From Alcanivorax sp. 1008 (GTDB lineage: Bacteria > Pseudomonadota > Gammaproteobacteria > Pseudomonadales > Alcanivoracaceae), in assembly GCF_020667895.1 (NCBI RefSeq), contig NZ_JAFMPS010000001.1:434001-498000 (forward strand): DNA of 64,000 nt, in the 5' to 3' direction. Each line of letters opens with the position of its first letter. Within the stretch, counting starts at the first letter, position 1. The position numbers and the translations under genes are program-made. A model generated the notes under the pieces. The model did no database searches. It was not told where the DNA came from and saw only the letters and a list, made by a program, of their open reading frames with translations. Below are positions 57,457 through 64,000 of the stretch, piece after piece.

Positions 57457-58452
57457 TCAGGGGCTATTGAGTAGTCCTTCAGCGCGCATCCAGCTGATGC
57501 ACTGTGTAAGCATTTCTTCCAGCGGCACCTGATCATTGAAGCCCAGCTCCCGTACTGCGCGGCTGCCGTCAGCTGCTACCCGATTGGTAATCAGGGCCAC
57601 TTTTTCTGGCGTCAAGTCAGGCTCCTTACCGGTGATTAGCGAGATTAACGGATAGATATGCCCGGCGAGGCGTAACACTGATTTGGGAACGGTCCGCCTG
57701 GGGGCTTTGCGATCCAGCAGGAAGGCAATGGTGCGAGCCAGCTCAAGAAAGCTTGCCTCAATACCGGCGAGAATATAGTTGGCGCCGAGCTGACCTTTGT
57801 CGAAGGCGCTCAGGTGTGCCTTGGCCACTTCTCTGACATCACAGAAATTGCCGCTGCCGGGGGGCACGCCGGGCAACTTCCCTTGATCAATAAGGCTGAT
57901 CATCTGTGACCAGTTATGCCTGTCGCCGGCACCAATAATGCCGCAGGGGTTTAGAATCACAGCATCAAGCCCCTGAGCGATACCGGCGCGCACCTGCTGC
58001 TCTGCTTCATACTTGGTACGGTTGTAATTAATCCAATCGCCAGCGGCATTGGAGGGAGTGCTTTCATCGATCTTTCTGGATTGAACTCCCCATGCGGATA
58101 TCGATGAAGTATGGATAAAGCGACCGGCATTTTTGCGCAGGCAGGCATCAACAAGATTACGAGTGCCGGTTACATTGTCGAGACTTTGCTGCTCGTTGTT
58201 ACGGCTCCACATTGAGGTGTTGCCGGCGATATGAAACACCGCGTCGGGCATTTCCGGCATGGCTGCGAGAAGGCTGGATGAGTCATCAAGCTGCCCGCTT
58301 ACCGGTTCGGCACCGATCTGCTTGAGTGCTGCGGGGTCTGATTGCGGGCGGTGCAGGGCCACAACACGCCAGTTGGCTGCTTTCAACTGAGCAATGACAT
58401 GGCCGCCGAGGAAGCCGGTGCCACCAGTAATGAAGGCCGTTTTTGCAGGCAT
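57457..58452 (-). CDS. NAD(P)-dependent epimerase/dehydratase (extended SDR)
   Basis: A 331-aa extended short-chain dehydrogenase. N-terminal nucleotide motif TGGTGFLGGHV (residues 9-19), catalytic YNRTKYEAEQQ (Tyr-x-x-x-Lys) and NPCGIIGAGD. The order resembles dihydroflavonol-4-reductase-like or 3-beta-hydroxysteroid-like members; the substrate is not predictable. The start ATG at 58452 gives MPAKTAFITGGTGFLG. No operon partner. Confidence 0.82.
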   Translation of the reverse strand: MPAKTAFITGGTGFLGGHVIAQLKAANWRVVALHRPQSDPAALKQIGAEPVSGQLDDSSSLLAAMPEMPDAVFHIAGNTSMWSRNNEQQSLDNVTGTRNLVDACLRKNAGRFIHTSSISAWGVQSRKIDESTPSNAAGDWINYNRTKYEAEQQVRAGIAQGLDAVILNPCGIIGAGDRHNWSQMISLIDQGKLPGVPPGSGNFCDVREVAKAHLSAFDKGQLGANYILAGIEASFLELARTIAFLLDRKAPRRTVPKSVLRLAGHIYPLISLITGKEPDLTPEKVALITNRVAADGSRAVRELGFNDQVPLEEMLTQCISWMRAEGLLNSP

Positions 58453-58581
58453 GAGTACTCCGCGTCAGGAAAGGCAAAGAGCATAAACCTGTTGCGCTGT
58501 AGCACAAGGCTACGGCAGACAAACGGCACTATTGAAAGCTGATTGACCGGATGCCGGTGCTGCTCCACAATCGCGCCGAAA

Positions 58582-58655
58582 GCGGGTGTAGCTCAATGGT
58601 AGAGCAGAAGCTTCCCAAGCTTAAGACGAGGGTTCGATTCCCTTCACCCGCTCCA
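58582..58655 (+). tRNA. tRNA-Gly (anticodon CCC)
   Basis: Cloverleaf of 74 bases including the encoded CCA. Acceptor GCGGGTG pairs with CACCCGC, the D-arm is GCTC...GAGC, the anticodon loop is TTCCCAA with anticodon CCC, and the T-arm is GAGGGTTCGATTCCCTT (G53-C61 loop TTCGATT). Very close to the E. coli tRNA-Gly CCC. One mismatch (G-A) closes the anticodon stem. Single gene between the SDR and slyD genes. Confidence 0.95.
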
Positions 58656-58666
58656 TAGGTTCTGCC

Positions 58667-59146
58667 TTAGTGGTGATGGCCACCTACACCATGAGCGTGG
58701 CCGTGGGACTTTTCTTCCGCCGTGGCATCACGAACATCAACGATATCAACCACAAAGCGCAGGGTTTCGCCGGCGAGCGGGTGGTTGCCATCGACATCGA
58801 CCGACTTCAGTCCTACCTTGACCACCGTAACCAGTCGTGGCCCTTGATCAGTGCTCACTTGAACCTGCATCCCGGGCTTCAGTTTTCCGGCGTGCTTCAG
58901 GTATTTGGCCGATATTCGCTGGACACGGTTATCTTCACGCAGGCCATAACCCTGTTCCGGGGCAATGGTGGCTTCAACATGATCGCCGGTCACGTGTCCA
59001 GCCAAAGCTGTTTCCAGCCCGCTGATGATATTCTGTGAGCCATGCAGGTAGGCCATAGGCTCGCCAGAACGGGAGCTCTCAATCTGTGTGTCGTTGATAA
59101 ACAGGTCGTAGTGGAATTGCACTACCTTGCCGGCTTCAATGCTCAT
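58667..59146 (-). CDS. slyD: FKBP-type peptidyl-prolyl isomerase SlyD
   Basis: A 159-aa cytoplasmic prolyl isomerase/chaperone. The FKBP half-domains surround the inserted IF chaperone flap (about 65-125). Key segments are VVQFHYDLFINDTQIESS, GLETALAGHVTGDHVEATIAPEQGYG and NHPLAGETLRFVVDIVDVR. The C-terminus is a short His-rich tail (KSHGHAHGVGGHHH) that binds nickel in SlyD, shorter than in E. coli. Monocistronic. Confidence 0.92.
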   Translation of the reverse strand: MSIEAGKVVQFHYDLFINDTQIESSRSGEPMAYLHGSQNIISGLETALAGHVTGDHVEATIAPEQGYGLREDNRVQRISAKYLKHAGKLKPGMQVQVSTDQGPRLVTVVKVGLKSVDVDGNHPLAGETLRFVVDIVDVRDATAEEKSHGHAHGVGGHHH

Positions 59147-59224
59147 AATGGGTCTCCCGAAATTCGGTCGGCATTATCAGCTCAGCCTCTGGCGGGGGCA
59201 AGAAGCATGTGGGAGGGGAGTGGA

Positions 59225-61540
59225 CTACTTTTCCCGACGCACCTCGGAAGTTACCAGCTGCAGGCGCTTTTCCAGCCCCAATTCGGATAACAGTTTCTGC
59301 ACGGCATCCTTGCGCACCGGCTTGCTGAGGAACTGGTCCATACCGGCTTGCTGCATCTTGTCGCGCTGCTCCTGCAGCACGTGAGCTGTCAAGGCGACCA
59401 CGGGGGTGCGCGGCAGGCCTGCGCGAGTTTCTATTTCGCGAATTTTTTCCGTCGCTGTAATGCCGTCCATTACTGGCATTTCGCAGTCCATTAATACCAG
59501 ATCAAAAGCTCCGCCGGCAGCCCGGTAGGCAGCGGTGGCTTCCTCTCCGTTGCGGCACAGCACTGGAGCTATGCGCAGAGCGCCCAGGATGGCACGAATA
59601 ACATCTCTGTTGACGTCGTTATCTTCCGCAACCAGCACACTGAGGTGATCAAAGCGGCTATGCTCGCTTATCTGACTGGTCGGTACCGTTTGACCAGCCA
59701 TGGCACTGTCATTCAGGAATTGCCCGAGCGCGGTGGGGGTGACCGGTTTATTCAGAATAGGATAGCCATCGGTGCTCTGGTCGATGCTCGCCAGCAGGGT
59801 AACTTTGCTGCGCCAGTGTTGCAGGCGTTGACGTGTCTGTGCGTCAGCTGCAAGTACCAAGGCGCTGTCCACCAGTACATGATCGAAGCTCTCGGCCATT
59901 TCGATATGGGACAGGTCCGTGCCAGTGGTCACCGTGGCGCCAGCATGCTCAAGCATATGCTGCAGAGCGCGCTGCTCCGCATCCGAACGGGTCAGTAAAA
60001 GAATATTGCGCAGCGACGGCTGATGGGGCTCAGACGAAGCAGTGCTATAGGCTGGCAAAGGCAGGTCGAGCCAGAAGCACGAGCCTTCACCCGGTGCGCT
60101 GATGACGCCAATCTCGCCGGACATCAGCTCGGTCAATCGGCGACATACTGCCAGTCCCAGACCGGTGCCGCCAAAGCGACGGGCAGTAGACTGGTCGGCC
60201 TGAGTGAATACTTCAAAAATGCGCTCCTGCTGGTCAACGGGAATGCCGACACCTGTGTCCTGAACTTCAATATGCAGGCCACGTTGTCCGCTGCCCAGTT
60301 GCTGCTCCGTGACGCGTACCAGTACATGGCCTTCGCGGGTGAACTTGACCGCATTGTTAATCAGGTTCAGCAGAATTTGCCGGAGCCGTACCGGGTCACC
60401 ATATACCCATCGAAACTGGCTTACGGTGACGTCCATAATCAAATCGAGAGACTGCTGTCTGGCCACACCAGCAAAAGCACTAATCGCATCTTCAGTGAGT
60501 GATTGGATATCGACTGGTGCCGACTCAAGTGACAACTGGCCAGCTTCGATCTTTGAGAAGTCCAGAATGTCGTTTAGGACGGCAATAAGATTGTCGCCGG
60601 AGTGCTGCATTAGCTCAACATAATGGCGCTGTCTTTCATTTAAGTCGCTGTTTGCCAGCAGATCGAGTACGCCGATAATTCCGTTCATGGGAGTGCGGAT
60701 TTCGTGGCTCATGGTGGCGAGAAATTCGCTTTTCGCCTGATTGGCACTTTCAGCTCGAATACGTTGTTCCTGGTTTCGTTCGCGCTCAAGTCTCTCCGCA
60801 TCAAGTGCTTCTTCGGTTTGTTCACGGCGGACTATGTCACTGCGCAAAGTCTCGCGCATTTCGTTGATAGCGTCAGCGATATCCTGCAGTTCATCTCGTT
60901 GCAGATTTTGCCTCGGCAGTTCCAGCGGGTGGTGCAGTTTGGTGATAGACAGTTCGCGGGCATATCGGGCGATGGCGCGTAGATGGCGACCAAGCATATG
61001 ACGCATCAAAAGCATGATTACTGCGGCGATGACCAGAGTTTTAATGGTCTGAAACAGAATGATAAAAAGGGCATGTTCGCCAACTCGCTGATACAGCGCA
61101 TCACGGCTTAGCTGGATATACAGCTCGCCGAGCGGTTCTGCAGTGCCATCACGGCGACGATAAATGATCGGATAACTGTTGGTGCGCTGGCTCTCTGCGC
61201 TGCCCCGTGGATCGCCAACCAGCAGACTGCGAGTTTGACCATTCCAGTCCTGCCACTGTACTTCTGCGCCGGTAACTTCTGGCAGGCGCAACAGAGCTTC
61301 AAGTTGCACACTCAATTGCTCCTCGTCGAAATTCCACAGACTGCGGGTGATTCCGGGCAGAGTGGTCAGCTCGACCTGCTCGAGATTACGCTCCATGTCA
61401 GACAGGCCCTGATCGAACTCGCGCGCCAGTAGCAACAGGATTGCTACAAGAGTGATCACCGAGCTAATCAGCAAGATCGCGCCCATCAGGCGGAAAGCAA
61501 GGGGGTTGTCAGTATGATAACGACGTAAGCGAGAAATCAT
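59225..61540 (-). CDS. Hybrid sensor histidine kinase
   Basis: Membrane kinase of 771 aa. Two membrane helices (about residues 16-38 and 155-180) enclose a periplasmic sensor loop ([19 protein letters not shown]...) of unassigned ligand. HAMP, a coiled linker, HisKA with [19 protein letters not shown], the ATPase domain ([24 protein letters not shown]), then a weak receiver-like stretch and a true C-terminal receiver with [12 protein letters not shown] follow. There is no Hpt domain, so an external phosphotransfer partner or regulator is required. Start ATG 61540 behind GGAGGG; the 35-residue upstream extension is not supported. No partner gene is adjacent. Confidence 0.88.
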   Translation of the reverse strand: MISRLRRYHTDNPLAFRLMGAILLISSVITLVAILLLLAREFDQGLSDMERNLEQVELTTLPGITRSLWNFDEEQLSVQLEALLRLPEVTGAEVQWQDWNGQTRSLLVGDPRGSAESQRTNSYPIIYRRRDGTAEPLGELYIQLSRDALYQRVGEHALFIILFQTIKTLVIAAVIMLLMRHMLGRHLRAIARYARELSITKLHHPLELPRQNLQRDELQDIADAINEMRETLRSDIVRREQTEEALDAERLERERNQEQRIRAESANQAKSEFLATMSHEIRTPMNGIIGVLDLLANSDLNERQRHYVELMQHSGDNLIAVLNDILDFSKIEAGQLSLESAPVDIQSLTEDAISAFAGVARQQSLDLIMDVTVSQFRWVYGDPVRLRQILLNLINNAVKFTREGHVLVRVTEQQLGSGQRGLHIEVQDTGVGIPVDQQERIFEVFTQADQSTARRFGGTGLGLAVCRRLTELMSGEIGVISAPGEGSCFWLDLPLPAYSTASSEPHQPSLRNILLLTRSDAEQRALQHMLEHAGATVTTGTDLSHIEMAESFDHVLVDSALVLAADAQTRQRLQHWRSKVTLLASIDQSTDGYPILNKPVTPTALGQFLNDSAMAGQTVPTSQISEHSRFDHLSVLVAEDNDVNRDVIRAILGALRIAPVLCRNGEEATAAYRAAGGAFDLVLMDCEMPVMDGITATEKIREIETRAGLPRTPVVALTAHVLQEQRDKMQQAGMDQFLSKPVRKDAVQKLLSELGLEKRLQLVTSEVRREK

Positions 61541-61767
61541 GGTCAGGACCCTCCGTGGACCTGAGGGAAAAGATAACACGAATACCCCGGGGGGATCAGC
61601 CTGCCGCCGCCCCCGTGTCTTTGGTGATTTCGTGTCGTTGCGCACAGTCCTTGCACGCCACGCCTCCCGTCTAAGACTATGTTCTGATCCTAGATGTGAG
61701 CATGCTCCATCACAACCCCCCGGAATGGGGGTCCCGACGAGTGGTATACAAAGTGTGCTTTAAGGAT

Positions 61768-63231
61768 TTACCCCTCTTTGCGAATCAGGCGCAGGTGGCG
61801 CAGTTTCTCCGTTTCGATGCGGTCAAGGCGCTGCAGGCAGCTACGGAAAGTGCGGCTGATCATAGTGGTATTGCGGATCAGCTCGATCTTCGGCCAAGTG
61901 GTTTTTTCGCCGCTGCGAATAAAGTCCCGTACATCCTCCACAGAGGGGTTGCGCAGCACTTTGAGGATATTGGTTGCCTGTCGCGGCGGTATGATGTTGA
62001 TGTCGCCGAAATACTTCTGTTTGAGAATGGACTCTGCCTTGTCGAGGATCAGGCCAAGGTCATTTGACTGCACCTGTCGCTGGGCCAGATTCAAAACAAA
62101 GCGCGCATTCATGGTGAAGTTGCGCAGCGCCAGATTACCCAGTGCCGGCAGCATGCGGCCGCCACCCTTGCGGGCCAGAAAGGGCACCACATGAGGGTTG
62201 GTCTGGCTGACAATCGAATGGTTGACGCCATACAGACGTGCCAGTCGGTGAACTGGCAGGTCGTCTTTGATGGAACCGTCTACCCATTTGCGACTGGGAA
62301 TATAGGGCACCTTTTCGCCATCAATATTCTTTGCCCACAGGGTCACCGGCGGATAGATTCCAGGAATTGCGCAGGAGGCCAGTGAAGCCTTGCGAATTAG
62401 CACATTAGGGGAGGTGCGCCAGTTGAGCAGGCGAGCATGCTGATGGCGGTCGTAGGGGCTGACGGTGATATTAATTTCCCGGCCAGTCTTGCGATATGCC
62501 TCCTCAAAGGTCAAATCATCAATGTTTTCTTCCAGACAGGCTTCCAGATAGTTGCCATCCAGCACCGGCTTGCCGCGCAAGGTGCCATCCCAGCCCACTA
62601 CCTTGAATGCTTCCAGATAGATGTTTTCCGGCTCCAGCTTGGTGAGGAGTTCCGAGTCGTCATGGGTGCCGACAACTGAGGCAATAATAGAGCCGGCGCT
62701 AGAGCCGGAAATGATTGGTGGCAGCAGACCCTGTTCCCACAGTGCCTTGGCGACACCAATATGGAACAAGCCGAGCGCCGCGCCACCAGACATCATCAGG
62801 CAACTTTGCCCAAAGGCCTGCCCCGTGGTCTGGAAAAAATCCAGCTTTTCCTTGAAGGGGAGCCCTTCGAACTCGTTGTCGCACAGGTAGTCCAGAGCGG
62901 CGGTGACTTCCGCCAGATAACGCTCTATCAGCCGTTTGGTGCCAACCCGGGCATGGCTGTACAGAGCAGGGTTGGAAATATTGCCCAGATTGCCATGCAA
63001 GCCCTCGTGCAAATGGAATACCAGCTTGTTGACGTCGTTACGTTCGCGGGCCTGACGGATCTGTGCCAGACGGTTGCGAATCAACTCATAGTCATAATGT
63101 TGAGAGCGGTCTATTTCCTTCCAGCTGTCGGCGCCGGACAGGCGGTCGTGTTCAAGGCAGGCCTCACGCCACTCTTCGTAGGTGGTGGCTTGATCAATGG
63201 CTCTTTCAAGTTGCTTCAGGGCGCGTTTCAT
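61768..63231 (-). CDS. Patatin-like phospholipase/lipase with DUF3336 domain
   Basis: A 487-aa protein. The N-terminal DUF3336 region (about residues 1-130, ATTYEEWREACLEHDRLSGAD) precedes a patatin catalytic domain with the oxyanion GGAALGLFH, nucleophile GSSAGS and the dyad Asp in WVDGSIKDDLP. This DUF3336-patatin architecture is best known from fungal triacylglycerol lipases (Tgl3/4/5) and occurs in lipid-storing marine bacteria. It may mobilise neutral lipid. No signal peptide seen. The 227 bases downstream, to the kinase, hold no gene that I can support. Confidence 0.87.
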   Translation of the reverse strand: MKRALKQLERAIDQATTYEEWREACLEHDRLSGADSWKEIDRSQHYDYELIRNRLAQIRQARERNDVNKLVFHLHEGLHGNLGNISNPALYSHARVGTKRLIERYLAEVTAALDYLCDNEFEGLPFKEKLDFFQTTGQAFGQSCLMMSGGAALGLFHIGVAKALWEQGLLPPIISGSSAGSIIASVVGTHDDSELLTKLEPENIYLEAFKVVGWDGTLRGKPVLDGNYLEACLEENIDDLTFEEAYRKTGREINITVSPYDRHQHARLLNWRTSPNVLIRKASLASCAIPGIYPPVTLWAKNIDGEKVPYIPSRKWVDGSIKDDLPVHRLARLYGVNHSIVSQTNPHVVPFLARKGGGRMLPALGNLALRNFTMNARFVLNLAQRQVQSNDLGLILDKAESILKQKYFGDINIIPPRQATNILKVLRNPSVEDVRDFIRSGEKTTWPKIELIRNTTMISRTFRSCLQRLDRIETEKLRHLRLIRKEG

Positions 63232-63285
63232 AGGGGCACCTGTTAATGTGACAGTGCCCGGAGTATAGCGACTAAGCGGTTCTGA

Positions 63286-64000
63286 TCATCCACTTTTGTC
63301 TGACAGGTTTTTTGAGGCTGGTAATGATTTGTTCTGGTCTCGATAGTCTCCAGGGGTCATCTGGTGATGGCGCTTGAAGCTGCGCTGGAAAGAGCGGATA
63401 TCTGAATATCCCAGTCTTTCGGCGATTTCGGTCTGTGCCATGGAGGTGTCACGCAGGTAGGTTCTGGCCAGCTCTTGACGCAGGTTATCGAGGATATCCT
63501 GCCAACTGGTGCCCTCATCCTGCAGGCGCCGGTGAAGGGTGCGGACGTTAAGGCCCAGATCTTCCGCAACCTGCTCTTTGCGTGGCAACCGTTCGGTCAG
63601 TGACGACAGGATGCGGTTGCGTACTTTCTGCGTCAGAGTGGTTTCAATGCCCAGGGACTGCAGCTTGCGCGCCGCATGGGCTTCCAATGTGGAGTGCAGC
63701 TGCGGGTCAGGTTGGCGCAGGCGGTGCTGCAGGGAGACTGGCGAGGAAATGATTGCTGAGCAAGGCTGGTCAAAGCGCACCTCGCAGCCAAATATCCTGC
63801 GGTAGTCTTCGCGTAGGCGGCGATCCTCCGGTGCTCCGTGCTCAAGCATGACCAGCTCGGGAGACAGATTCGAATTATCCGTCAGCCAGCGTGAGTACAG
63901 CACCCAGGAACCGAGAACATTTTCGATCAGATGGCGGCGCGCGGGCTGCTTTTGGTGGCGGCATATCCAGCGAACTTCAACCAGCCCTTCGTTCACCAGC
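63286..64000 (-). CDS. AraC-family transcriptional regulator, N-terminus outside window
   Basis: The frame is open to the window edge at 64000 and encodes the C-terminal 237 or so residues. The DNA-binding region (EQVAEDLGLNVRTLHRRLQDEGTS, two tandem HTHs, ending YSDIRSFQRSFKRHHQMTPGDYR) is AraC/XylS-type. The N-terminal piece visible (WICRHQKQPARRHLIENVLGSW) fits the arabinose-binding-like domain of the OruR/ArgR-like AraC group. It lies 54 bases upstream of the patatin gene on the same strand, and could regulate it, but they may be separate units. Confidence 0.85.
   Translation of the reverse strand, partial: LVNEGLVEVRWICRHQKQPARRHLIENVLGSWVLYSRWLTDNSNLSPELVMLEHGAPEDRRLREDYRRIFGCEVRFDQPCSAIISSPVSLQHRLRQPDPQLHSTLEAHAARKLQSLGIETTLTQKVRNRILSSLTERLPRKEQVAEDLGLNVRTLHRRLQDEGTSWQDILDNLRQELARTYLRDTSMAQTEIAERLGYSDIRSFQRSFKRHHQMTPGDYRDQNKSLPASKNLSDKSG

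Overview
This 64 kb window is chromosomal DNA of a free-living, aerobic gammaproteobacterium. The gene orders nadB-algU-mucABCD-lepA-lepB-rnc-era-recO-pdxJ-acpS and gacS-cysM-rlmD-relA-mazG are those of Pseudomonas and of marine relatives such as Alcanivorax and Marinobacter. FabA/FabB, PlsB, a GacS-type kinase, an AlgP-like histone H1 homologue and system I cytochrome c maturation genes fit this. A DUF3336 patatin suggests a marine, possibly lipid-using organism, but I cannot name the genus. Genes are dense, with many 1-20 bp overlaps, and there is no phage, insertion sequence or CRISPR array.

Layout. 0-6 kb: end of a YgfX-like gene, nadB, then the envelope-stress operon algU-mucA-mucB-rseC-mucD. 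6-12.4 kb: lepA, lepB, a DUF4845 gene, rnc, era, recO, pdxJ, acpS. 12.4-21.3 kb: gacS (minus), then cysM, a PolB-like exonuclease, rlmD, relA, mazG. 21.4-23.5 kb: two outer-membrane barrel genes, each with a strong terminator. 23.5-29.4 kb: fabA-fabB (minus) diverging from ccmFGHI. 29.5-36.3 kb: adk, a lysine/alanine-rich histone-like protein, a DinG-family helicase, tsaB, a thioesterase, uppP, rsmJ. 36.3-38.8 kb: plsB (minus).

38.9-52.0 kb is the most notable part: a nitrogen-acquisition cluster. Homology would label it 'urea carboxylase/allophanate hydrolase', but the RNA elements mark it as guanidine assimilation. A minus-strand set (type III glutamine synthetase, periplasmic binding protein, TetR regulator) diverges from an alpha/beta-hydrolase gene across an AcrR-like operator. 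The main operon follows: ABC permease, ATPase, two carboxyguanidine deiminase subunits, biotin-dependent carboxylase, allophanate hydrolase. Its leader carries a very good guanidine-I (ykkC) aptamer, preceded by a probable sigma54 promoter with NtrC-like sites. A second, unrelated guanidine sensor, a two-hairpin guanidine-II (mini-ykkC) element, sits inside the operon just before the carboxylase gene. The implied circuit is nitrogen limitation AND guanidine, with a second guanidine check on the biotin enzyme. Proposed route: import of guanidine, carboxylation to carboxyguanidine, deimination to allophanate, hydrolysis to ammonia and CO2, and capture of ammonia by the glutamine synthetase.

52.1-64 kb: a DyP-type peroxidase, Slt transglycosylase, an unrecognised secreted protein, rsmC, an SDR-family protein, tRNA-Gly(CCC), a SlyD-like isomerase, a hybrid sensor kinase, the DUF3336-patatin lipase and an AraC-family regulator cut by the window end.
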